Source: an uncultured Sulfitobacter sp. (GTDB taxonomy: Bacteria; Pseudomonadota; Alphaproteobacteria; Rhodobacterales; Rhodobacteraceae). Taken from it: a stretch of 64,000 nucleotides of DNA. Below the pieces are notes generated by a model that was not told the DNA's origin, did no database searches, and saw only the letters and a list, made by a program, of their open reading frames with translations. The DNA lies in NCBI GenBank assembly GCA_947492925.1, contig CANLOQ010000006.1, forward strand, positions 87,586 to 151,585, in the 5' to 3' direction. A program made the position numbers and the translations under genes. Positions 6,887 to 16,413 of the stretch are shown one piece after another; position 1 is the first letter of the stretch; the number at the start of each line of letters is the position of its first letter.

Positions 6887-9178
6887 CTATTTGTCTTTTG
6901 AAGCCTTGTTTCCGATCTGGCGTTGCTGGCGGCTTCTGCTATTGGCCAACCCGATATTACCTGCTGAACCCAATAGGCCGCCTGTAGCTGCGCCACCCTG
7001 ATACGACCCTGCAACGCCAGCGGCCTTTGCCGTCATCGCTGTGCCCGCCCCCAGATCATCGCCGATCCCGTCGATCCATTTAAAGACACGCGCGGGGAAG
7101 ACGTTGATCAGGCTGAATGACCAATCGACTATGACCACATAGAGGATCCCCACGAACACGGTCAGCACTGCCATTGTCAGGAAGCTTGAGAGCGCCCCGA
7201 ACGCGCCGGGGTCTGCCGCCATTTGAGAGCTCAGAGCCGCAAATAGCATGCCATTCAATGAGAAAGCAGCAATCCGGAACAAGACCATCCCGAGTAAAAA
7301 GCCAAAGATCATCAGGAGTGGCGTCAGGAACAACATCAAGAGTAATGACCAGCCCTTCCGGGAGATGTTCGACGAGATGCCATGCCCGTCCATAGACAAC
7401 ATCGCAACCGCCCACAAAGGCGCGGCAAACACCGCTTCGATGACCAGCAGCATGAATGCCAAAATCGCGATCAGCCAGATGACCGCAGGAAGGTAAGGTA
7501 GCACAAAGCCGACAAAGATCGCAGCGAAGATTCCGATTTGGAACAACCCACTTGTCAGTGAGGCCAGCGTTGCAGGGATGGACCCCACCACAGGGACCGC
7601 CGATGCCGTCGCCAGGATACCAATGACTGCTATGGCAAAAGTCAGAAACGTTGACGCGTAAGCCATGAGTCCAATCATGGGATCAACGGTAATGGTTTCT
7701 GGAGAAAGCAGCCGAATGCCTGCGAGCAGATTGGTCGGTGGCGGCAAGAAGTTTTCGGGGGAAGAGGCGTCATCACCCGCATAGGCACGTTCCGTGATAA
7801 ACTCGCGAAGTCCGGCTATGGCCGCTGCTTCATTCCAGGCCGACACGCTCGCATTGTAGCTCGCGCCGATGCTGGCCAAAATCTTTTGCGCGTCTCGATC
7901 CGCGTTGCTCTGGAACCAGTATTGCTGCCCCAGTTCTGAAGCGATCGTATTCTGCACACCACCGCCCAACGTGGTCGAGATCAGCGTTCCTGGCGTTGCG
8001 GTCGGGAACATGCTCGCGACGGCGTTTGCATCACCTGATATCTTGCTGATCAGCATGTAGTAGGATCCCGCCATCATCCAACCACCGGTTTTTAAGTCCC
8101 CCGCAATTGCCGTTGGTGCCGATAGCGCTCCGGAACCGTCGCTGCCGATGGATTGAATCTGTTGACTGATTGGCGTCCCGCTCTCGGACTGGACCAAGGT
8201 AGATAACGCGTTCGGGTTCACGATGGGATTGACGATCGCAGAATGCTGTTGGCGCAGCACGCGCATCATGGTTCCGAGATCGGGAATGTCACCGGCCTGT
8301 ATGGGATCACGTGCAGAGATTTTCGCAACGACCGTCTCGGCAGACCCGCGCATTTCGGTGCGCAAGATATCGATCAAGTTGCGCATGCTGGTGTTGATCG
8401 TGTCCATATTTGTGGATGGGCTGATGCGTTTCAGAGCAGCTGTCGCAGGCGGCAACGTGACAGACCCACAGGCACTGGTAATGCTCGGGGTCGAATAGGT
8501 CAGGATTTGAGGGGTGTATCCGTCGATCAGATCGGTGGCGGGTGCCGGTGCGAGGTTGGACCAGATGCCGCCGCTGACCAGTTGCAGGTCACCGCCCTTT
8601 GAAACCTCAAAATTATATGCCGCGCGGCAGAATTCCATCCGCCAAAGCTGCTGCAGGAACCGCGCATCAGAACCAACATAATCTGTGCCCACAATGGGCA
8701 CTTCGTCCGAGACGATGAGATCGGCCGTCTGGTTCCAGAAGAACGAGCCTGCGGCCGTGCCTGCTCGCACCACATAGGAGACGCCGTGCTGGATGCCGTT
8801 ATAACCATTGTCGAGCGGGATCAGCAGGGCGAAAGCCGTGAGGATGCGGATCGGCACCCAAATCGTGGACTTCTGGCCGAGAACGACCCCTTCATGGGCG
8901 GAATCCAGTGTCCCCTGAAAGATGTTGTAGAGCAGGAATAGCGCCCCGACCGCGAGAAACAGGATGTTGAACGACAGCATGAGCAGCGAGATCACGGTCC
9001 GGTTGTTGGCTGTAGGGCCCGGAAAAAGATCACCAAAAATCAGGTTAAAGAAGGTGTTTGAACGATCATCTCCTTGTCCGCTAAAGATGTCGGGCACGCT
9101 GATCTCTTGCGCGAGGCCGACATCGGCGGATGTCAGAATGAGAACGGAGGCAATCGTGAGGCTGGATATCGTTCTCAT
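6887..9178 (-). CDS. dotA: DotA/TraY-like polytopic inner-membrane protein
   Basis: The start at 9178 gives a signal peptide (about 24 residues, ending GLAQ) and overlaps the upstream stop as ATGA; the longer frame to 9454 has no such signal. This gives 763 residues, close to R64 TraY and shorter than Legionella DotA (about 1050). After the first membrane segments (about residues 60-140) comes a large presumed periplasmic domain with several Cys (for example TSACGSVTLPP). A cluster of hydrophobic segments follows in the C-terminal third (LMAYASTFLTFAIAVIGILA, then LLVIEAVFAAPLWAVAML), the DotA layout. It is the last gene of the minus-strand tra operon, as traY is in R64. Confidence 0.85.
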   Translation of the reverse strand: MRTISSLTIASVLILTSADVGLAQEISVPDIFSGQGDDRSNTFFNLIFGDLFPGPTANNRTVISLLMLSFNILFLAVGALFLLYNIFQGTLDSAHEGVVLGQKSTIWVPIRILTAFALLIPLDNGYNGIQHGVSYVVRAGTAAGSFFWNQTADLIVSDEVPIVGTDYVGSDARFLQQLWRMEFCRAAYNFEVSKGGDLQLVSGGIWSNLAPAPATDLIDGYTPQILTYSTPSITSACGSVTLPPATAALKRISPSTNMDTINTSMRNLIDILRTEMRGSAETVVAKISARDPIQAGDIPDLGTMMRVLRQQHSAIVNPIVNPNALSTLVQSESGTPISQQIQSIGSDGSGALSAPTAIAGDLKTGGWMMAGSYYMLISKISGDANAVASMFPTATPGTLISTTLGGGVQNTIASELGQQYWFQSNADRDAQKILASIGASYNASVSAWNEAAAIAGLREFITERAYAGDDASSPENFLPPPTNLLAGIRLLSPETITVDPMIGLMAYASTFLTFAIAVIGILATASAVPVVGSIPATLASLTSGLFQIGIFAAIFVGFVLPYLPAVIWLIAILAFMLLVIEAVFAAPLWAVAMLSMDGHGISSNISRKGWSLLLMLFLTPLLMIFGFLLGMVLFRIAAFSLNGMLFAALSSQMAADPGAFGALSSFLTMAVLTVFVGILYVVIVDWSFSLINVFPARVFKWIDGIGDDLGAGTAMTAKAAGVAGSYQGGAATGGLLGSAGNIGLANSRSRQQRQIGNKASKDK

Positions 9179-9720
9179 CGATCCCGCTCCTGATTGCGGT
9201 TCCGCTTCGGCACGATGATCTGCATGTTTCGGGGAAGTCGCGATGTCATGTAATCGTAGAAACCGCCGAACCGACCCTGCTCGATGATCCATGCGAAAAA
9301 ATCCGCGCGGACCGCTCGGAACATCGAGAACAGGAATAGCGCGACGAGGCTGATCACGAAGATCCGACTGATGCCAAGAAAGATCAGGCCGACGGGGATC
9401 GCCAACACGGCAAGAAGACCTGCATATTGGAAGCAGGCGCGTTGTGTCCGCCAACCCTCGTATTGACGATCCAGTTCGGTCTCACTCATCGACTGTGCCA
9501 TGTCCTGGAACCGCTGTATCCCGCCATCGTCGTAGCGTCCCGTCAGGCCCTTCGGATCAAGGGCCTTGGGTTTGACACGGTCGGCAAGATCGCCGATGAA
9601 ATCCGCTCCGAGCTTGCTGGCCTCGAACGCTTTGTCGACGCGGCCACGGCGCGCGAAGAACCCGGCCGCGCGTCGTGTGCGGCCCTTTTTGGGTTCCTCA
9701 TTTTGAGCGTCTCGCGCCAT
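9175..9720 (-). CDS. TraX-position inner-membrane protein of the I-type transfer system
   Basis: A 181-residue protein with a basic N-terminus and two close hydrophobic segments (about residues 95-135, AGLLAVLAIPVGLIFLGI and FVISLVALFLFSMF). It has a second basic stretch at the end. It sits between the traW-like gene and dotA, exactly where R64 has traX, and overlaps dotA by 4 bp. Size and topology fit TraX/IcmV-type proteins. Sequence similarity is not obvious, so the name rests on synteny. Confidence 0.6.
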   Translation of the reverse strand: MARDAQNEEPKKGRTRRAAGFFARRGRVDKAFEASKLGADFIGDLADRVKPKALDPKGLTGRYDDGGIQRFQDMAQSMSETELDRQYEGWRTQRACFQYAGLLAVLAIPVGLIFLGISRIFVISLVALFLFSMFRAVRADFFAWIIEQGRFGGFYDYMTSRLPRNMQIIVPKRNRNQERDR

Positions 9721-9739
9721 TGTCGGTCAACCGTTCCTA

Positions 9740-10897
9740 TCAGTTGCCGAGCGGCGCACCGCCGCCAGCACCCTCGGTTCCGTCAATTGCTGATGCCAAG
9801 CTTGCCGCTTCAACCGTCGCCACGCGACGCTCCAGACCGAAACGCATCCAATTGACATGAAGATCGAGCGCTTGCGTCAACAAAAGCTCGCGCATTACCG
9901 CGTCAGGCGACATCTTGGCAATCGATTGGTGCCAGTCGGGATTGGCAAACCGCGAATGGACAAACACATCGACGGCCTGGAGCGAGGAGACTTTGTCTCC
10001 CACGGCATTGGGATAGGCTGGACCTGCGGCGTTACGGGCCCAGGTTGCCAGCTCTGTCCCGCCGGTTGGGGTCGCGATGTCTCCGAGATAGGTGAAGACC
10101 GCATGGGAGGCCGACCGGCGGGTCGCGTCGACCTGCCGGGAAGCGATACGCGCAAGACCGTTGGGTGTTCTTGCCTCTTCTGTCGTGACCGGTTTTGGTG
10201 GCAGCGGATCGATCATATTGTTGATCATGCGTGCATAGGCCTGGGCGACTTGTTGGTCTGATGTGTCGAGCGTAATTGCCTCGGTCAGGAGTCGGACGTC
10301 TGAGGTCGGATCGGCGAACCCGCCGATGTTTCGGAGGTTATCGCGATCAACTTTGATTTCCTGCGCGAGGGCCAGCCCGCCGGAGCGGACCGGCGCGCCT
10401 GCGGCCCCGTTCCCGTAGGACCGGTTGCGCGACAGGTTCGCGATATCGATGCCGCCAACGCCTTGGCTGGTTTGGCCGCCGCCAAAGTTCAGGACACCCG
10501 ACAAATCAATACAGGCGGACGTGGCAGGATCGTAGCGCCCGCCTTCGGCCGCCGCCCTGATCTTTTGACGCTCCAACAGAACGGCGTTTTGATCCCGCCC
10601 CTCGGCGATACGCTTTGCTGCTTCGGTCTCCCGTTTTGAATATGCCGAGAGCTGCGCCACACCTTTCAGGATATTGTCGACGATGTAATTACCGACTTCC
10701 GTGGTGTGATTGTTGACGTTGATCCGTGCGGTGCGCACGATGTTCTGGACGCCGCCGCAGGAACAGCCGCCGAAGGCATAGCTTGGTGTCGCCAGCGTAA
10801 AGAGCCAGGCGGTTGCGCAGACGGAAAGCGCCCCGCTCAAACCTGTCGATCTGAGCGCTATGCTGTGAAGAGGTATCTTAAGAGCTCTAGTTCTCAT
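9740..10897 (-). CDS. TraW/IcmX-position periplasmic protein
   Basis: The start at 10897 gives a cleavable signal peptide (residues 1-35, ending in PSYA before FGGCSCGG). The 20 residues of the longer frame upstream look non-coding. The mature protein is about 350 residues, soluble, with a CxC pair right after the signal site and no transmembrane segment. It overlaps the upstream 89-aa gene by 11 bp. Position between the traU block and traX/traY matches R64 traW, the IcmX counterpart. The role within the channel is not known from sequence. Confidence 0.55.
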   Translation of the reverse strand: MRTRALKIPLHSIALRSTGLSGALSVCATAWLFTLATPSYAFGGCSCGGVQNIVRTARINVNNHTTEVGNYIVDNILKGVAQLSAYSKRETEAAKRIAEGRDQNAVLLERQKIRAAAEGGRYDPATSACIDLSGVLNFGGGQTSQGVGGIDIANLSRNRSYGNGAAGAPVRSGGLALAQEIKVDRDNLRNIGGFADPTSDVRLLTEAITLDTSDQQVAQAYARMINNMIDPLPPKPVTTEEARTPNGLARIASRQVDATRRSASHAVFTYLGDIATPTGGTELATWARNAAGPAYPNAVGDKVSSLQAVDVFVHSRFANPDWHQSIAKMSPDAVMRELLLTQALDLHVNWMRFGLERRVATVEAASLASAIDGTEGAGGGAPLGN

Positions 10898-11156
10898 TTG
10901 CGGTTCCCTCACTCTGACCATTTTGTTTGGTTCCCCGGATGATGTCGTTGACCTCATCAAGGTTGTTTCTGGAATCTGTCGTGCCCTGAAGCTGGATACC
11001 GGGATGGACCGCTGGTTCGGGTTTGCCTTCGGTCAGCGATTTCGGAATCTGAAACGACGTGAAATGCGTCAGCAGTACAAACGCGACAACCGTCAGAACG
11101 ACCGCCAGTGCGATCCATTTCCCGACCGTCATCTTTGCCATAAGATCACCCGCCAT
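10887..11156 (-). CDS. Small single-pass membrane protein in the tra operon, 89 aa
   Basis: The start at 11156 was chosen because GGAGG lies 5 bp upstream on the minus strand; a longer start at 11168 has no ribosome site. One hydrophobic segment (IALAVVLTVVAFVLL) near the N-terminus is followed by a polar, presumably periplasmic tail. It overlaps both neighbours (11 bp each), so it is embedded in the operon and very likely a transfer component. No named family recognised. Confidence 0.65.
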   Translation of the reverse strand: MAGDLMAKMTVGKWIALAVVLTVVAFVLLTHFTSFQIPKSLTEGKPEPAVHPGIQLQGTTDSRNNLDEVNDIIRGTKQNGQSEGTANEN

Positions 11157-11751
11157 TGCCGCCTCCATAAATCAGTTCATAAACCGCATCGAGATTGGTC
11201 GGACTGACCGTGGTGCCATTAACCGTCACCCCCTGCCCCGTCTGCCCACCTCCGGTGTTGAGATCGACGCCGCCAATCGATGTGGTTGAGTTACCGGTGA
11301 GTCCGCCAATCGGCAGGAAGTCGAAATCGGGCAGCTGCAACAGATTGGTAATCTGAGAGGTCAGCTCATTCATTCTGTCCTGTGCGAACGAGCAGATCTG
11401 TCCTTGGACTTGACTGACGGCCGCCGCAAAAATTCCTTGCAGGTTCGGCACCTGGATTGCGATGTCGAGATTGACGTCGAAGAGATTATCGAGACATCCC
11501 AATGCCGCAATGGAATGCGGTTTCTTGAGCGCCTCTTCGCCGCGCAGCACTTCCGCTTCGATGCCTGATCTGATCGCATTGGTGAGATTCAGCTTGACGG
11601 TATCGGTGCATCCCTGCCCGCCGGAGGGGAACAGCTGCAGGATTTGATCATTGGCCTGCGCATACGCCTTCGGTGCGCCTGCGATTGCCAGACCAGCTAT
11701 AAGTGCCAAGCTCAGCAAATAACCCGATTTCGGGTTCTGTCCGTGTTTCAT
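11146..11751 (-). CDS. Secreted/periplasmic protein of the tra operon, 201 aa
   Basis: It has a signal peptide (residues 1-31, hydrophobic core LLSLALIAGLAIAGA, cleavage after AYA). The mature part contains three Cys (GGQGCTDTV, ALGCLDN, GQICSFAQ) that could form disulfides, matching the DsbC-like protein made from the neighbouring operon. The C-terminal third is Gly/Thr-rich with conserved-looking turns. It overlaps the upstream gene by 4 bp and the downstream gene by 11 bp. Position and size resemble R64 traV, but I cannot confirm homology. Confidence 0.6.
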   Translation of the reverse strand: MKHGQNPKSGYLLSLALIAGLAIAGAPKAYAQANDQILQLFPSGGQGCTDTVKLNLTNAIRSGIEAEVLRGEEALKKPHSIAALGCLDNLFDVNLDIAIQVPNLQGIFAAAVSQVQGQICSFAQDRMNELTSQITNLLQLPDFDFLPIGGLTGNSTTSIGGVDLNTGGGQTGQGVTVNGTTVSPTNLDAVYELIYGGGNGG

Positions 11752-12482
11752 TGATTGCCTCCAAGGTTGGTCCGCTCGCCCTGGAACGGCGGTGTTTCGC
11801 GAATAAGGATCGGTCTTTTGGCCCCGAAGCCGGGAAAGCCTTCGGTCTGCTCATAGGTCCCACCCGTGCCGGCACTGCCGGCATAAGTCGTGCCGGAGGC
11901 CCCGCCGATCCGGTTCATCAGATGGGATTGCAGTTCGGCGTAGGAGCTGAAGCCGTTGGCGGTCAGATACTCGGGCGGGAAGACCGTCGGATCGAACCCG
12001 CTTTCGACCCAGTCGTTGAGGGCCCCTGCTCCGAGAAAATGCGCCGCCGTCAGCAGACCGCTTTCGGTGAAGGTGACGCCGTTGATGGTTTGGCCCGCCA
12101 ATCCGCGTGTCTGTGAAGAAAGCGCGGACAGGTTGCGGGTCGTAAGCGTGTTAAAAGCCTGATCCTGTAGCGAGTGACCGGCGGATGAGTTCAAGAAACC
12201 GCTGAGCGATGAGACACCTTGGCTCGTGGCCTGCGACGTCCATTCGTAATTGCTCCAGCTGCCGCGTGATCCACCCGTGTGGCGCACGTAGCCGAGACTG
12301 GCCAAGGTGCCCGCCGTGATCTGATAAGCCCCGGCTGCCGTGCCGCCTTGTGTGTTTAAGGCACCATAATTGCCGCCAGATTCCTGTGTGCGAATGAGAT
12401 CAGCATATTCGTCAGCAAACGAAGAGCTAGCCCAAAGGATCAAAGCGAAGCCAAGGTATCGGATGTGTCGGAGGCGGATCAT
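11748..12482 (-). CDS. Peptidoglycan-degrading transglycosylase-like protein of the transfer system
   Basis: A 244-residue protein with a signal peptide (to about residue 23) followed by a lysozyme-like fold signature: EYADLIRTQESGGNYGALN at residues 25-43, with the catalytic-type Glu in QESGGNYG, then GAYQI and later AAHFLGAGAL. Such enzymes open the cell wall for assembly of transfer channels (VirB1/TraB-type role). It is coupled to both neighbours by 4-bp overlaps, so it is a dedicated component of this machine. The family call is good; the exact cleavage chemistry is inferred. Confidence 0.75.
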   Translation of the reverse strand: MIRLRHIRYLGFALILWASSSFADEYADLIRTQESGGNYGALNTQGGTAAGAYQITAGTLASLGYVRHTGGSRGSWSNYEWTSQATSQGVSSLSGFLNSSAGHSLQDQAFNTLTTRNLSALSSQTRGLAGQTINGVTFTESGLLTAAHFLGAGALNDWVESGFDPTVFPPEYLTANGFSSYAELQSHLMNRIGGASGTTYAGSAGTGGTYEQTEGFPGFGAKRPILIRETPPFQGERTNLGGNQ

Positions 12483-13378
12483 TTCACCGTCCCCGCAACG
12501 GAGACGGACTGGATCTGAATCGTTTCCATCGCTTTGCCGGTCGAAGGCGAAATGACCGTCACGCCGCCGCGGCCGAGTGTTTCGATCCCGCGAAACCCGT
12601 TCTCATCGCGCTCGGTCTTTGAGATCCCCACAACGCCTTCGAGCGCCCGGATCATGCGATGGGACTGGCCGATATTGTTGATCAGGAAGACAGGACAAGT
12701 CGACTGGCCGCAAAAATAGGGCGACCGCACGACGATGATCTTCTCGCCGCCTTCCAGAATATCTACCTCATAGACACTGACTTCGGGCGGCCCGAACGAC
12801 GTCGCCGTCGGCTGATCGATGTTGGCCCCAAGCTCTTTGCTGACGAGCGCAAGTTCCTCCTCACTGGCTTCACGCTCGGTCATGCCGTCGAGATTGGGCT
12901 GCGGCGTGTAGGCCTGCCCGTTCCATGTCCAGACACGCCCATCTTCGATGATCGAGCGCATGCCGGTCGGCGTCACCGCAGATAGGCCGAGCGCATCTGT
13001 GGCCGGTCTGCGATAAATTTCCAGCCATTTCTCGTTGTGGAATAACGCGACGTTAAAACACTCGGTCTCGCAATCGCGGCTCTTGCCGATCTTCAGGAAG
13101 AGTTGTTCTGGATCATCGTTCGGGGCTTCCAGCCAGACGCGGACCGCCTTCACATATTGAAACTCGCGGCCATACATCCGCCGGGCGATGCTGAGCGCCT
13201 GTTGATCATTGCGCACGAACGAAAGTTGCTGGACCGCGATATCGCCGCCCGGCTGGTTGTTTTTCTCGGTGTCCTTGGCCAAGGCCGCGAAGGCCCACAT
13301 GATGATGAGGAGAGCGCCCGTGTAGATCGGAAGGGGCGAGCGTGTTCGTTTGTGCGGCGGTTGCAGGAGGAAAGTCAT
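12479..13378 (-). CDS. Membrane-anchored periplasmic protein of the tra operon, 299 aa
   Basis: One N-terminal hydrophobic segment (ALLIIMWAFAALA, about residues 23-35) acts as anchor or signal. The rest is a soluble domain with four Cys (RDCETECFN near 125 and FCGQSTCPVF near 220) that probably form disulfides. It overlaps dotO by 4 bp upstream and the transglycosylase gene by 4 bp downstream. No family recognised. Its fixed place after the DotO ATPase suggests a structural or accessory subunit. Confidence 0.6.
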   Translation of the reverse strand: MTFLLQPPHKRTRSPLPIYTGALLIIMWAFAALAKDTEKNNQPGGDIAVQQLSFVRNDQQALSIARRMYGREFQYVKAVRVWLEAPNDDPEQLFLKIGKSRDCETECFNVALFHNEKWLEIYRRPATDALGLSAVTPTGMRSIIEDGRVWTWNGQAYTPQPNLDGMTEREASEEELALVSKELGANIDQPTATSFGPPEVSVYEVDILEGGEKIIVVRSPYFCGQSTCPVFLINNIGQSHRMIRALEGVVGISKTERDENGFRGIETLGRGGVTVISPSTGKAMETIQIQSVSVAGTVK

Positions 13379-16300
13379 TGGAAAGCCCCTTTCATAAGAT
13401 CGTCGGCCATCCGGGCGATGACGTTTGAGCGTGCGGATTCGTCGATCATCTGGCCCGATGACATCAGACCTTCGAGTTCCGCCTCGATTTCGGATTTTGC
13501 AGAGCCCGCCGGGAAGCGCCGGGCCAGGATGCGACGTGCTTCGGGACTGCCAAGCTTTTCATAGAGGATCACGCGCAAGGCGGTGTCTTCGGCCGTCGTC
13601 GACAATGCCCAAAGCTCAATCGGTCCGAGCTGGTTGTAGAAATGTTGCACATAGGTTTGCGATTTCAGCTTGAAGATCGCCACGATGGGTGCACCCTCGC
13701 CCGGCTCCGGCCCGGTCAAACGACTGATCACCGGTTTCAGGCTTTCAGGCAGATCGTAGGTGTCCATGACCGTGCGCACACTCTCGGCGGTCGGCACATT
13801 GCAGAGAAAGATGTTGGTGGCGAGTTCGCGGATCGAATGATCAAAGTCGCCGATCAACTGACTGGCGAGGGAGATCTGTACGCCGGCTTTGCGGCCAACC
13901 CGCACGTCGGCCACGACCTGGTCGCGGATGCCAAGGCCGCCGGTCAGATGGTATTCGTCGATGCAAATGCGTTTAGGCATCTGGCGGTTGTTCTGGAACC
14001 GCAGCAGATGGTAGGCGCGGACGTCTTCGGGCAGATCAGAGCTTTTGATTTCGTCTTCATCGAGCCAGAAGTCTGAGGTTAGGGTCTGGCGCGCCATCAT
14101 ATACATGACGGCCGTTTGCTTACGGCCACGCTTGCCGGTCGCCTCGGTCACTCCGGCGAGATCGAAGGCGACGACCCGTGCGTTCGAGACCTCGAACCGT
14201 GTGGGGTTGGCCAAGATCACATATTGCTTGATCGCCGCCGTGATTTGCCGCTGGAATGCGCCGACCATCGGTTCTTGTGTCGATTGCACGCGCATCTCGA
14301 TGAATGGTTCGCGGACGGTCTCTGCATTCGAGATCGGAATGAGGTCGCCCAGAATTGGCACGGCAAGTCTCTGCGCAAGAGCTGCCGGATGATGCTCATT
14401 CTTCTCAAAGAGAAAGTCGACGACCTCCCACCAGCTGGTCTCTTCATCGACCTCGAAATGATGTTTCTTGAGCGCATCATCGACCTTGAGATCCATCGTC
14501 GGCGAATAGCGCTTCGGGCTAACCTCGTCCGAATAGTAGCGATAGGCTTCATCGACACAGGCTTCGGCCAGTTGTGAGACCCCGTCATAGGGCGCGTCGG
14601 CATCTTCCGGTGTGCAGATCAGCGAGATCAGGTTCACCAGAAACGAACGCTCATGGGCAAATGGTTTGCGACAACAGAGCTGGGTGTCGAACGGATTGAC
14701 GGCATCCTTCTCAATCATCTTGAGCCGGTGGAACATCGCCTCATGTCGGCGGTTCGGCGGCAGCGCGTCCCGGATCAGACTGATCAGGCCCGATGAAGAC
14801 GGACCGATGTCGATGATCGCGATGCGCGGCAGGATCGCCTGATTGTCCCCGCCCCTGCCCGATTGGGGCGACAGTGCCACACCAAGATTGATCGCGTTCA
14901 TCAGAACCGATTTGCCGGAGCCGGGTGTGCCAACCATGATGTCGACGCTCGCATTCTGCTTTGATGAGCCGGGCTGATAAGGAAACGGCTTTCCGTCCGC
15001 TGTGCGGAAGATGATGGACCCGCGTTCCCACGGACAGGCGGGGCGCACAATCGGTGCCATCGCGAGCACGTCCAGAAGATCAGCTGCACAGCTTTCTGCC
15101 GTGGATGCTGTCGACAATCCAAGCGCCGAAGACATGACACAGTCGAGCGGATCGCCGACAACAGCATTGGTGTGACAATTGCCCCAGGACTTGACCATCT
15201 CCTGTAGTGACGAGACATGGGCGCGCAGCTGGCCGACCTCGTCGGCCGGCGCCCAGGCGGCGAACGAGGCACGCCAGCGGATGACTGTGTTCCCGTCGCC
15301 ATCCGTCTGACGCAGCCGCTCGAAACTCTCTTTGATCCGTCCATTATGGGTCGGAGCCGTCCAGGCCAGCAGCCGCGCCAACTGCTCGCGAAACACCTGT
15401 CCCGCAAAGCCGCCGCTCTCCATCAGGATCGAACAACGCCATGAGATCTTGGTGCCGTTGGCGATCACGCGCCGGATCAGATCGTTGAACTGCACGACGA
15501 TCTCGGGCGGCAGCACGATGTCGAAGCCCGAAAAGACCGTGTTGCCAATCCGCACGATCTTGCCGTCGATCACATCGGCATGGTCGGTGAAGATCTGCTC
15601 GGAGAGCTTGGGCCAAACGAGGTTCGAGATATCCTTGCGCTTGATGTTACGCCCGAGGCTTGGCAGTCGGGCCTTCAAATAATCACCCGGCAATGTGGCG
15701 CGCCACGGATGGTTCAATCCGAGCGTATCCGGCGCGACGATCTTGCGGATTGCGTTTAGGGCTTCGTGATTGTCCAGCAGATCGAGCGCGATCCCGGCTG
15801 AACTGAACTCACGGCCCAGAGCGGTAACAAAGCTGTCGTGACGGATCGCCAGACCTTCGAGCGCCGTATCCGGGATTTGCCCGAGCGAGATCGTCGGCGC
15901 GGCATTGAGCACTTTGGTGCGTTGTTTTTGACTTGCCCCGCGATCTTCTGCGGTCAGGAGCGACGGCCGCGACCAAAGGGCCAGATAGCAGCGCTCGCCA
16001 TAAAGCTTGCTCGGTAGGAGTTTGCGCCGCTCATCCAGAAGGTCATGCAGATCGAGCGCATTGTCGCGTGCAACACGTGCACTGTCATCAATGATAGTCT
16101 CGACCTCGCGTGCACCCAATTCCGGCGAGTGCCCGAACCAGAACTGCAGGGCGAGGCCCGGTTTGGAAAAGAACGGCGACAGCCCGATACGCAGCCTATC
16201 GCAGGCGTCTGTCACATCCGCTTCGCCGGGCAAAGATCGAAACCCGTCGAGCCGGAACAGCGACACCATCGAGCCGTCATCGGCCACAAGCGCTGTCTCG

Positions 16301-16395
16301 CCGTGGGCGGTCTCCAGACGGCAATAGCCGTCCAGAGACGCTTTCAGCGATCCCCGGCCCAGATGGGCGGCGGCTTGATGCCAGAATGCGACCAT
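13375..16395 (-). CDS. dotO: DotO/IcmB/TraU-like (VirB4-class) secretion ATPase
   Basis: A 1006-residue protein, the usual size for IcmB/TraU. Walker A is GTPGSGKSVLMN near residues 490-500 and Walker B is RICIDEYHLTGG near residue 813. An N-terminal half without motifs precedes the ATPase core, as in VirB4-class enzymes. It energises the inner-membrane part of the channel. Unlike VirB4 of P/F-type systems it is flanked by IcmD- and IcmC-like genes, fixing the I-type assignment. The start follows the traR-like gene by 18 bp. Confidence 0.88.
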   Translation of the reverse strand: MVAFWHQAAAHLGRGSLKASLDGYCRLETAHGETALVADDGSMVSLFRLDGFRSLPGEADVTDACDRLRIGLSPFFSKPGLALQFWFGHSPELGAREVETIIDDSARVARDNALDLHDLLDERRKLLPSKLYGERCYLALWSRPSLLTAEDRGASQKQRTKVLNAAPTISLGQIPDTALEGLAIRHDSFVTALGREFSSAGIALDLLDNHEALNAIRKIVAPDTLGLNHPWRATLPGDYLKARLPSLGRNIKRKDISNLVWPKLSEQIFTDHADVIDGKIVRIGNTVFSGFDIVLPPEIVVQFNDLIRRVIANGTKISWRCSILMESGGFAGQVFREQLARLLAWTAPTHNGRIKESFERLRQTDGDGNTVIRWRASFAAWAPADEVGQLRAHVSSLQEMVKSWGNCHTNAVVGDPLDCVMSSALGLSTASTAESCAADLLDVLAMAPIVRPACPWERGSIIFRTADGKPFPYQPGSSKQNASVDIMVGTPGSGKSVLMNAINLGVALSPQSGRGGDNQAILPRIAIIDIGPSSSGLISLIRDALPPNRRHEAMFHRLKMIEKDAVNPFDTQLCCRKPFAHERSFLVNLISLICTPEDADAPYDGVSQLAEACVDEAYRYYSDEVSPKRYSPTMDLKVDDALKKHHFEVDEETSWWEVVDFLFEKNEHHPAALAQRLAVPILGDLIPISNAETVREPFIEMRVQSTQEPMVGAFQRQITAAIKQYVILANPTRFEVSNARVVAFDLAGVTEATGKRGRKQTAVMYMMARQTLTSDFWLDEDEIKSSDLPEDVRAYHLLRFQNNRQMPKRICIDEYHLTGGLGIRDQVVADVRVGRKAGVQISLASQLIGDFDHSIRELATNIFLCNVPTAESVRTVMDTYDLPESLKPVISRLTGPEPGEGAPIVAIFKLKSQTYVQHFYNQLGPIELWALSTTAEDTALRVILYEKLGSPEARRILARRFPAGSAKSEIEAELEGLMSSGQMIDESARSNVIARMADDLMKGAFQ

Positions 16396-16413
16396 CGATC
16401 CATACGCCCCCTT

